Assembly (NCBI RefSeq): GCF_007954275.1
Contig: NZ_VOLT01000003.1
Span: 62,001-126,000 of the forward strand
Origin: Colwellia demingiae
GTDB taxonomy: Bacteria > Pseudomonadota > Gammaproteobacteria > Enterobacterales > Alteromonadaceae
Reading direction: 5' to 3'
Length of the DNA: 64,000 nucleotides
Position numbers and translations under genes: made by a program. A model generated the notes under the pieces. That model did not search any database, had not been told where the DNA came from, and was given only the letters and a program-made list of their open reading frames with translations. Positions 18,970-26,216 of this stretch are shown in pieces. Position 1 is the stretch's first letter, and the number at the start of each line of letters is the position of its first letter.

Positions 18970-19434
18970 TTAAATTTGAGCTAACACATTGACCATTTCT
19001 AATGCACCAAGAGCAGCTTCAGCACCCTTATTACCTGCTTTAGTACCAGCACGTTCAATGGCTTGTTCAATAGAGTCTGTAGTGATCACACCAAATGAAA
19101 CTGGAATTTCAGCTTCTAAACAAACTTGCGCTAAACCTTTGTTACATTCACCAGCAACAAAATCAAAGTGCGGAGTGCCTCCACGAATAACAGCGCCAAT
19201 GGCAATAATTGCATCTGACTCGCCTTTTTTAGCAATTTTTTTAGCTGCTAGAGGTAACTCATAAGCACCTGGTACGCGAACGATAGTAATATCTTCGTCA
19301 TTAACATTACCGTGACGTTTAAGAGCATCAACGGCGCCGTCTAATAAACTATCAACTATAAAGTGATTAAAACGCGATACAACAATAGCAAACTTCTTGC
19401 CTTTTGCTTCAAACGAACCTTCAATAATATTCAT
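18970..19434 (-). CDS. ribH: 6,7-dimethyl-8-ribityllumazine synthase
   Basis: Condenses the pyrimidinedione with dihydroxybutanone phosphate to lumazine, the penultimate step of riboflavin synthesis; forms 60-mers or smaller oligomers. The 154 aa match the family. Seen: [17 protein letters not shown] near residue 18, [31 protein letters not shown] with the catalytic histidine, and [25 protein letters not shown]. The usual upstream partners ribD, ribE and ribBA are not here; mlaA lies downstream on the other flank, so this operon is detached from the rest of the rib genes. Confidence 0.96.
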   Translation of the reverse strand: MNIIEGSFEAKGKKFAIVVSRFNHFIVDSLLDGAVDALKRHGNVNDEDITIVRVPGAYELPLAAKKIAKKGESDAIIAIGAVIRGGTPHFDFVAGECNKGLAQVCLEAEIPVSFGVITTDSIEQAIERAGTKAGNKGAEAALGALEMVNVLAQI

Positions 19435-19518
19435 TTAATAATTCCAATATGGTGTGTATAAAAAATTGCCGCAATTCTAACAAATAGTTATCGGCATAGG
19501 TACTCGTTTATTCTAAAA

Positions 19519-20319
19519 TTAGTCTATATCATCAAATTCATCGAGGAATGCATCTATTTCAGCTTCTTCAGCTTCATTAATTATGATCGGTGGATTACCA
19601 TCATAGAGTTTAAAATTCATGTTTTGAAAGTATGCATTTTTAATAAACTCATAAGGGTCCTCAGACTCAACAATTAATTGCTCTTGATCTCGTACTGCAG
19701 ATCTTTTCTCTAATGCTAATATCCCTAGACGGACGATGTTAGGCCAAAAGTCAATTACAGCTAAAGGCCAATAAAGACGATCAACATAATCACCTACTTC
19801 CTCACGAACAGAACTTGGACCCAAACCAGGAACAACTAAATATGGTCCATCGCCAACGCCATACGATCCGAGAACTTCGCCAAACTCTTCTTGTTCACCA
19901 GACCAATCAAAATCACTAGCAGGATCATAAAAGCCAAATAAACCAATGGTTGAGTTCAACACAAACCTACCGGTGCTTTTCGCGGCGTCTACAAACTTTA
20001 ACTGGAGAACATTATTAATAATGCTCGCAGGTTCATTTAAGTTGAGTGCCATATTGTACAAACCAGTACGTAAAAACGGTGGCGTATAAGTGGTGTAAAC
20101 GTCTGAGGCAGGTTTAGCAATATATTTATCAACGTAATCCCAAGTAAACGTCCAAAATGGCCTATTTATAATTTCAAAGGGATCTCTTGGGTCGCTGACA
20201 TCAACAGATTCAGTCACCTCTTCTTGAGATTGCTGTTCTGGTGTCGTTGAACACCCAGAAAGTATGAGAATCATAACTAATATAAGAAGTCGAAAATATA
20301 GCGTTATAGCTGAGCTCAC
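19519..20319 (-). CDS. mlaA: MlaA (VacJ) outer-membrane lipoprotein
   Basis: Outer-membrane component of the Mla system, which removes mislocalised phospholipids from the outer leaflet and passes them to MlaC. The 266-aa product starts at a GTG preceded by AAGGA and has a lipobox LSGC near residue 22. The DPFEIINRPFWTFTWDYVDKY opening, split here as DPFEIINRPFW, and the segment GLGPSSVREEVGDYVD are family marks. The C-terminal tail is strongly acidic (EAEIDAFLDEFDDID). The mla transporter genes are not in the window. Confidence 0.93.
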   Translation of the reverse strand: MSSAITLYFRLLILVMILILSGCSTTPEQQSQEEVTESVDVSDPRDPFEIINRPFWTFTWDYVDKYIAKPASDVYTTYTPPFLRTGLYNMALNLNEPASIINNVLQLKFVDAAKSTGRFVLNSTIGLFGFYDPASDFDWSGEQEEFGEVLGSYGVGDGPYLVVPGLGPSSVREEVGDYVDRLYWPLAVIDFWPNIVRLGILALEKRSAVRDQEQLIVESEDPYEFIKNAYFQNMNFKLYDGNPPIIINEAEEAEIDAFLDEFDDID

Positions 20320-20457
20320 AGGGCTTAAGTCCTTGCCGTTACATAGAGGAGTATTAAAAACGATGGCACTTTAACATATAATGCACGGTTGAGTGAATAA
20401 CGTTTGAGTACAGTTTTACAATATTTATTACAATAGATTTTGGGTGGGAACAATTAA

Positions 20458-20928
20458 TTACTTGGAGCGAGCACGTTGCAAGTAGACTGAAATTAGCATT
20501 TCAACTTCTGCTCGTGGTAGTTCGCATTCACTCATAATCTCTTCTATATCAGCTCCCTTTGCCGCTAATTTAAAAGCACGATTATAAAATTTATCTTGTC
20601 CTTGGCTTTCTTGCCATTGTGTTAGTAGCTGTTGTTGTTCGATAGCTTGCTGCTGTAAGCTTTTAATTCGGTGCTCTAACTGTTTTGAGACTTGCTCATT
20701 TTCAGCAACAAGTTTTTCATTCTTGCCTGTCATATCATCAAATTCATGCTGCAACTTACTATTTAATATTTGTAATTCATCAACCTGTAAACAAGTACTT
20801 TGCATTTGTACATTAAGTATTTCAATTTTGCTTTTGAGTTTATTTAAATAAACAAATAAAAACAGACTAGTGAGCAACACAAGAAATAAGGCTAGCACTG
20901 CAATAATTGGTACGGCTAATAATGACAT
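20458..20928 (-). CDS. DUF2802 membrane-anchored coiled-coil protein next to cheW
   Basis: The 156 aa comprise one N-terminal membrane segment (PIIAVLALFLVLLTSLFLFVYL cut here to PIIAVLALFLVLLTS), a long Gln/Glu-rich coiled coil (about residues 33-110) and a conserved C-terminal domain KLAAKGADIEEIMSECELPRAEVEML that looks like a helix-turn-helix-type fold. Proteins of this family sit beside cheW at the end of polar flagellar clusters in Pseudomonas and Vibrio, but their role is not established. The position here is the same, which suggests a link to the polar chemotaxis array. Confidence 0.8.
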   Translation of the reverse strand: MSLLAVPIIAVLALFLVLLTSLFLFVYLNKLKSKIEILNVQMQSTCLQVDELQILNSKLQHEFDDMTGKNEKLVAENEQVSKQLEHRIKSLQQQAIEQQQLLTQWQESQGQDKFYNRAFKLAAKGADIEEIMSECELPRAEVEMLISVYLQRARSK

Positions 20929-20974
20929 TAAGAACGTTTGCCTTGAATAAAATTAAAGGAAAAATTGCATATAT

Positions 20975-21021
20975 GCATAACTACATAACTACATAACTAC
21001 AAAACTACAAAACTACAAAAT
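20975..21021. repeat. Octamer tandem repeats (CATAACTA and CAAAACTA)
   Basis: About three copies of CATAACTA run into about three copies of CAAAACTA, differing by one base. They lie between the cheW terminator and the DUF2802 gene. Confidence 0.8.
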
Positions 21022-21050
21022 AGAAAGTCTGTAAATACAGACTTTCTTTT
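21017..21050. terminator. Hairpin terminator after cheW
   Basis: A perfect 11-bp stem (21023-21033 with 21036-21046) with T-rich sequence on both sides. It lies 35 bp past the cheW stop, so the DUF2802 gene probably relies on read-through or its own promoter in the octamer-repeat region. Confidence 0.75.
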
Positions 21051-21084
21051 GTCAAATAATCATAGACCTGAAGTAAGGATATAA

Positions 21085-21579
21085 TTAGAACTGTTTAAGC
21101 TCATCCCACTCATCATCAGAAATTAATTTATCTAAGTCTACCAATATAAGTAACTCGCCATCACGATTAGACACTCCTTGAATAAATTGAGCGCTTTCTT
21201 CATTACCAACATTTGGTGCTACATCAATTTCTGATGACTTTAAATAAACAACTTCGGCTACACTATCAACCAGAATACCTATAACTTGTTTTTCTGATTC
21301 TATCACTACAACACGCGTATTATCAGTAATATCACATGGTTCAAGACCAAACCGAGATCGGGTATCTATAACGGTGACTACATTGCCGCGTAAATTAATG
21401 ATACCAAGTACATAAAGAGGAGCACCAGGAACTGGAGCTATTTCACTATAACGCAAAACCTCTTGTACCTGCATTACATTAATGCCGTACGTTTCATTTT
21501 CTAACTTAAAGGTAACCCACTGTAATACCTCATCATTAGCTTCTACTTTATCACTTGCACTTCGTCTTTCATTTGACAT
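21085..21579 (-). CDS. cheW: Chemotaxis coupling protein CheW
   Basis: Scaffold joining chemoreceptors to CheA. The 164 aa are one CheW domain (two SH3-like barrels), with QWVTFKLENETYGINVMQVQEVL at the start, cut here to TYGINVMQVQEVL, the conserved APLYVLGIINLRGNVVTVIDTR segment near residues 54-75 and GILVDSVAEVV. A 60-bp gap separates it from parP upstream. Confidence 0.96.
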   Translation of the reverse strand: MSNERRSASDKVEANDEVLQWVTFKLENETYGINVMQVQEVLRYSEIAPVPGAPLYVLGIINLRGNVVTVIDTRSRFGLEPCDITDNTRVVVIESEKQVIGILVDSVAEVVYLKSSEIDVAPNVGNEESAQFIQGVSNRDGELLILVDLDKLISDDEWDELKQF

Positions 21580-21639
21580 ATTACTCGCCTCTCAAATATC
21601 TTACTTTAATTCGCCTATAAACTAGATAGGGATCATTTA

Positions 21640-22389
21640 CTATTTTTGATAGATATCACTGCCTTTATCAAGCAGTTCAATCAAAGCACTTACATCAAGT
21701 AAGGCACACATTTTTTCTTTGACTAAACCCGCCAACCATGGACGTTTATCACTAGAATCTAGCCATTTAACTTCATCTTGAGACAACACTACTGTATCAA
21801 CTAAATGCTCAGCCATCAGTCCCCAAGAGCTATCATTTAGCATGATAATATATTGATAATTCAGTGAAGCTCTTAATGCTTCATCACATTTTTCTGGCAT
21901 AACCCATAATGCTGTATCGACAACGTTAATTTTTTCATCACGATAAAGCATCACTCCTTTAAACCAATCAGGCTTCCCCATTAAACTAGTTGTTTTATCA
22001 ACCTTATGGATCCCACCTAACTCTATTAAAGGTACTGCAATAGTTAAACCTGCCACTTTGAAAAACATCGCTTGAAAGTCACCTTTGCGATAACTTTTCG
22101 TTGGTAACTCATGTGTTTCAGTACTGTTTATATCTGTAGGAATAGGTAATACATCAGTCTTTGAAAAAGTACTAACATTTACTCCTTTTTTGACCGTATT
22201 TTCTTGCGGTTCATTTACTGTTTTTAATAAGTTTTCTAAAGACTGATTTTCTTTATGCGCTAATGGTCTACTGATTGCTTGTTTAGCAATACTTGGTTGC
22301 GATAATTTCTCAACAGCCTCTGGCTCCGTCAGTAATTCAGACAAATAATTTTTCATTACCTTTTTACTTGCCATCAATGATTTACTCAT
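21640..22389 (-). CDS. parP: ParP-like CheW-domain protein (polar array partner of ParC)
   Basis: In Vibrio, ParP links ParC to CheA and keeps chemotaxis arrays at the pole. The 249-aa product has an unstructured, Ser/Gln/Lys-rich N-terminal half (about residues 1-105) and a C-terminal CheW-like domain beginning near QAMFFKVAGLTIAVPLIELGG, the layout of ParP with its array-integration domain. Its ATG follows the parC stop codon with no gap (TAAATG), so the two are translationally coupled. The call rests on domain layout and position; the receptor- and CheA-binding roles are known only from Vibrio. Confidence 0.85.
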   Translation of the reverse strand: MSKSLMASKKVMKNYLSELLTEPEAVEKLSQPSIAKQAISRPLAHKENQSLENLLKTVNEPQENTVKKGVNVSTFSKTDVLPIPTDINSTETHELPTKSYRKGDFQAMFFKVAGLTIAVPLIELGGIHKVDKTTSLMGKPDWFKGVMLYRDEKINVVDTALWVMPEKCDEALRASLNYQYIIMLNDSSWGLMAEHLVDTVVLSQDEVKWLDSSDKRPWLAGLVKEKMCALLDVSALIELLDKGSDIYQK

Positions 22390-23184
22390 TTAGCGTTCAA
22401 CCTCGTTGTACTTCATGCTTTGCTTAACCAAATAATTTAACAAGCTTTTATAAGCTAATGTACCTCGAGAATTGGCAGCATAATCTGACGGTACTTTTTG
22501 CTCAGAGCTCGCATTCCTAAAATTAGTATCAATTGGAATCACACCAGGCCATATTTTATTAGTATAAACTTCCTGTAAGTTTTTAAAGGCCATTATGGAG
22601 GCTTTTGTTCTTTTATCAAACATGGTTGGCACTATTGTATATTTAAAGGGAGCATCTTGCTCTCCTTGCATTATTTCCAGCGTCTTAATCATACGGTCTA
22701 AACCTTTTAGGGCTAAAAATTCAGTTTGAACCGGAATAATAATGCGATCGGCTGCAGCCAAGGCGTTTACCATCAACACACCCAGTACTGGAGGGCAATC
22801 CATCAATACATAATCATAACTATCCGCTACTTTTTGTACCACTTTCTTTAACACTAACCCCATCCCCCCTTTATTACCTAAAGAACGATCTAAAGTAGCT
22901 AAGCCCATAGTAGCCGGTAAAATATCAATATTAGGATACTGAGTTGGACATAAGGTTTGTAGAATTTGCTCTCTTGATGATACTTGGGTAAATAATTCAT
23001 AAACACTAAGGTCTAAGTCTTCAGACTCAATTCCAAAGTAGTAACTTAATGATGCATGGGGATCAGTATCAATTAATAAAACTCTATGCCCTTGTTCAGC
23101 TAGAATACCAGCAAGCGCTATAGTTGTAGTCGTTTTACCAACACCACCTTTTTGATTTGCAACTGTCCAAACTACCAAGAGCAC
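22390..23184 (-). CDS. parC: ParC-like ParA-family ATPase for polar chemotaxis arrays
   Basis: Walker-type ATPase that in Vibrio positions chemotaxis arrays at the cell pole. The 264 aa show the deviant Walker A KGGVGKTTT with its signature lysine near residue 12, the switch motif LIDTDPHASLSYYFG and Walker B-like YVLMDCPPVLG. It begins with GTG and the VWTVANQKGG opening typical of ParC rather than of MinD or FlhG. The FlhG-like N-terminal activator motif is absent, so this is not a second flhG. parP abuts it downstream. Confidence 0.9.
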   Translation of the reverse strand: MLLVVWTVANQKGGVGKTTTTIALAGILAEQGHRVLLIDTDPHASLSYYFGIESEDLDLSVYELFTQVSSREQILQTLCPTQYPNIDILPATMGLATLDRSLGNKGGMGLVLKKVVQKVADSYDYVLMDCPPVLGVLMVNALAAADRIIIPVQTEFLALKGLDRMIKTLEIMQGEQDAPFKYTIVPTMFDKRTKASIMAFKNLQEVYTNKIWPGVIPIDTNFRNASSEQKVPSDYAANSRGTLAYKSLLNYLVKQSMKYNEVER

Positions 23185-23268
23185 TACTCACTTATTTTAA
23201 TTAAATATGATCAATTCCTTTTGCGATTTTTTGCTCTACATCATAATTTTTTGTAATCGTAGGAAACT

Positions 23269-24258
23269 TTATTCAGGGTTATTATCAATGCTTTCGCTAT
23301 TTTCATTTCGAGTCGTGATACGAATACCACCGTTTTTTAACCTAATAACCTTGATATTACTTGAGCCATCTAGACCTACTTCATTGGAACCTTGCTTTAT
23401 CTTTACCTTTTCTATATCTGGTAACGTTATTGTTGGCGTTTGGAGTAAGTTGGCCTTTTCTAAACCATACTTTGAAATAGCAACAACGACTTTTCTGTTT
23501 TTTGCCCTGCCCTCAGGCGTTAAATTATCTGCACTAGGATAATATTGTCCATACCCTTCAATAGCCATACGAGCGGGATTTAATCCCAATGTCTCTAAAA
23601 CTCTCAAAATTGCAGTAGCTCGAAAAACAGACAACTCCCAATTTGAAGAATATATCTCATTATTAATGGCTTGGTTATCAGTGTACCCCCTAACTCGAAT
23701 GAAGTTACTTGATTGACCAATAACGTCATAAATTACCGTAAGAATCGCTTCAGCAGAAAGGGTGGCCGATGATGAACCACTGGGGAATAGTAATCCACTA
23801 TTTAATTCAATTTCTAACCAGTCACCATCAATTTGTAATTGTGCAAAACCGGATTCAACAAGCTCATACAAGGCCGTCTGAAGTTCTTTTTCTAAAGAGC
23901 TTAAATTACTCCCGACTCTTGCATCAGATATATTTGACAAGTTTTTTTCGTTATCAAGCAATTCAGGTCCAGCAACATCTAAGATTCCATTGCCATATAA
24001 TTTGATATTCGTCTTACTGGTATTTACCATTAAAACACCATCGCCATGACCTCGGTTTTTAGTTTCCTCTTCCGAAGCTTGGAACACCCGACCAAAAGAT
24101 TCAGTGATACTTTCAAAAGGCTTTTCGTTTACCATTGCCATTGCATATAACACAACAAAAAGGGCAAACATCAATGTCATATAATCGGCATAAGAGACTA
24201 ACCAGCGATGAATATTATCATGTTCTACCGCGGCTCTTCTTTTACGCAAACGATTCAT
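23269..24258 (-). CDS. motD: Flagellar stator protein MotD (MotB family)
   Basis: Peptidoglycan-anchored stator subunit. The 329 aa have one membrane helix that begins SYADYMTLMFALFVVLYAM; the aspartate at about residue 25 is the ion-binding residue of MotB/PomB. A plug/linker follows, then an OmpA-like peptidoglycan-binding domain (VRGYTDNQAIN, SVFRATAILRVLE, GYGQYYPSADN...AKNRKVV), then a charged tail of about 60 residues. It overlaps motC by 4 bp. Position between cheB and parC matches Pseudomonas motCD, the second stator pair used for swarming there. The coupling ion is probably proton, which is an inference. Confidence 0.9.
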   Translation of the reverse strand: MNRLRKRRAAVEHDNIHRWLVSYADYMTLMFALFVVLYAMAMVNEKPFESITESFGRVFQASEEETKNRGHGDGVLMVNTSKTNIKLYGNGILDVAGPELLDNEKNLSNISDARVGSNLSSLEKELQTALYELVESGFAQLQIDGDWLEIELNSGLLFPSGSSSATLSAEAILTVIYDVIGQSSNFIRVRGYTDNQAINNEIYSSNWELSVFRATAILRVLETLGLNPARMAIEGYGQYYPSADNLTPEGRAKNRKVVVAISKYGLEKANLLQTPTITLPDIEKVKIKQGSNEVGLDGSSNIKVIRLKNGGIRITTRNENSESIDNNPE

Positions 24259-25001
24259 TGATCTAGCCTAAAGGCTGATAATTTATTTTCTATTGCGTGA
24301 GGATTTTCTCCATGAGCAATAGAAACTAGTCCTTCACAAATCATTTCACGATACATGGTTTGCTCGTGAACTATAGCTCTAATTTTATTCGCTATAGGCA
24401 GATAAAATAAATTGGCAAAGCCTACGCCATATATTGTGGCAATAAAGGCGGTAGCTATGCCCTGACCTAATAATTCCGGTTCAGTTAAGTTGCTCATTGC
24501 ATGAATTAAACCGAGCACGGCACCAAGGATACCGATAGTTGGGCTATACCCTCCCATTGCTTCGTAAACATTGGCTGAACGTAAATTATGTTCGCGATAA
24601 ATATCTAAATCTAATTCTAAAGCAACTCGAAAATTTTCAAGTTCGATGCCATCAACGAGCAGATTTAAACCTTTTTGCGTGTAGCTGTCCTCAATTTCCA
24701 GTGCAGTATCTTCTAGTGCGAGATAACCTTTCTCCCTTGCCTTAGTCGCCCATATTACTATTTCACTAATCCCCTGCTCAATATCATATTTTGGAGGGTA
24801 AAAAACCCACTTAAGCAGTGATATTGCATGAGTAAATTGCACCATGGAAGATTGCAACATGACGGCACCTAAGGTACCTCCAAATACAATGATGAATGCA
24901 GGAAGTTCAAATAAAGCGGATAAATGACCACCATCTAAGCTAAAACCAATATAGACAGCTAAAATAGCAATAGTGAGTCCCGCAACACTCAACTTATCCA
25001 C
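24255..25001 (-). CDS. motC: Flagellar stator protein MotC (MotA family)
   Basis: Ion-conducting stator subunit, partner of MotD. The 248 aa have four membrane helices; helices 3 and 4 carry the conserved [16 protein letters not shown] and [27 protein letters not shown], and the cytoplasmic loop between helices 2 and 3 carries the charged residues that contact FliG. The GTG start has AAGGA 8 bases upstream. It overlaps cheB by 8 bp at its start and motD by 4 bp at its end, so the three are translationally coupled. Confidence 0.9.
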   Translation of the reverse strand: MDKLSVAGLTIAILAVYIGFSLDGGHLSALFELPAFIIVFGGTLGAVMLQSSMVQFTHAISLLKWVFYPPKYDIEQGISEIVIWATKAREKGYLALEDTALEIEDSYTQKGLNLLVDGIELENFRVALELDLDIYREHNLRSANVYEAMGGYSPTIGILGAVLGLIHAMSNLTEPELLGQGIATAFIATIYGVGFANLFYLPIANKIRAIVHEQTMYREMICEGLVSIAHGENPHAIENKLSAFRLDQ

Positions 25002-26133
25002 GACTAATTTCCTTTACCATAGATGCTGCCATAGAATCCAAAGAGAGTGACAATTCAGATATTCCTGCTTTATCAATAGCCTGAGGCATACCATAAACTA
25101 CACAGGACTGTTCGTCTTGCGACCAAATGGTTGCCCCTTTAGCTTTTAACATTCTTGCTCCTTCTTTACCGTCAGAGCCCATCCCAGTTAAGATGACTCC
25201 TAAAACTTTGCCAGCAAATGTTTTGGCAGCTGAGCCGAAACTAATATCAACACTAGGTTTAAAGGTTATTTTGGGAGAGTCATCATCTAAAATTTTAATT
25301 TTTGCGGAATTTTCACTGCCTGTGATAAGCATTTGTCGCCCACCAGGTGCTAAGTAAGCACAACCGGCTTTTAAAATATCGCCATCGGCAGCTTCTTTAA
25401 TTGATATTTTACACAATGAATTCAATCGACTAGCAAATGCTGCTGTAAATGCTGCTGGCATATGCTGAACGATAATGATTGGTAAAGGGAAATTCTCTTC
25501 AAGTTGAACTAATATCTTTTGTAGAGCTACTGGGCCACCTGTTGATGTACCTATTGCCAGTAATTTATATTCTTTACCCGAGCTGCGAGTGATAGCAGCC
25601 ATAGCTTTTTTATCTTTAGTGACTAAAGAAGAAGTTGAGGTTAATGGCTTATGTTGATCTGCAATTAATCTCGATGTTTTTGGACTAATGTTTATTGCTG
25701 TTGGGCGAATACGGGTGCGTTGTTTTGAAAATTCAGATTTTCTTGCTATTTCAACAACTCGTTGGCGCAATAGGCTACCAGCTTCATCACTATTTTTAGC
25801 AATCTCACTAAATTTTTTCGGCAAAAAATCCAATGCCCCGGCATCAAGCGCCTCTAGGGTTGCTTTCGCTCCTTGATGGGTTAGGGATGAAAACATTAAT
25901 ATTGATGTCGGAGATTGGGCCATAATTTTTCTTACGGCCTCAATGCCATTAAGAATTGGCATTTCGATATCCATCGTAATGACATCTGGTTTAAGCAATA
26001 AAGCTTTATCTACTGCTTCTTGCCCGTTCACGGCCACATCAATAACGTTTAATTTTGGATCTTTATTAAGGATGTCAGTGACTCGGCGTCTAAAAAAACT
26101 AGAGTCATCAACAACAAGTACCTTGTAGGCCAT
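24994..26133 (-). CDS. cheB: Chemotaxis methylesterase/glutamine deamidase CheB
   Basis: Removes methyl groups from chemoreceptor glutamates for adaptation; active when phosphorylated by CheA. The N-terminal receiver (residues 1-120) has VVDDSSF and the phospho-acceptor D55 in VITMDIEMP. After a linker of about 65 residues, the catalytic domain shows the serine motif GTSTGGP, the histidine in IVQHMPAAF and the aspartate in [12 protein letters not shown]. No cheR is in the window; it must be elsewhere. Confidence 0.96.
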   Translation of the reverse strand: MAYKVLVVDDSSFFRRRVTDILNKDPKLNVIDVAVNGQEAVDKALLLKPDVITMDIEMPILNGIEAVRKIMAQSPTSILMFSSLTHQGAKATLEALDAGALDFLPKKFSEIAKNSDEAGSLLRQRVVEIARKSEFSKQRTRIRPTAINISPKTSRLIADQHKPLTSTSSLVTKDKKAMAAITRSSGKEYKLLAIGTSTGGPVALQKILVQLEENFPLPIIIVQHMPAAFTAAFASRLNSLCKISIKEAADGDILKAGCAYLAPGGRQMLITGSENSAKIKILDDDSPKITFKPSVDISFGSAAKTFAGKVLGVILTGMGSDGKEGARMLKAKGATIWSQDEQSCVVYGMPQAIDKAGISELSLSLDSMAASMVKEISRG

Positions 26134-26216
26134 TTAATCTCTCTGCTTATGCTATTTATGTTTACACTAAATATTCACACTATTGCAATATACTTAAGTG
26201 AATTACTTGTGATTCA

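Noticed and set aside
20975-21021. Octamer repeats as a CRISPR array
   Set aside because: Units are 8 bp and adjacent, with no spacers and no cas genes in the window.
22390-23184. Reading parC as a second flhG or a plasmid partition gene
   Set aside because: It lacks the DQAxxLR start of FlhG, no parB or parS lies nearby, and the coupling to a CheW-domain gene fits the chemotaxis ParC.
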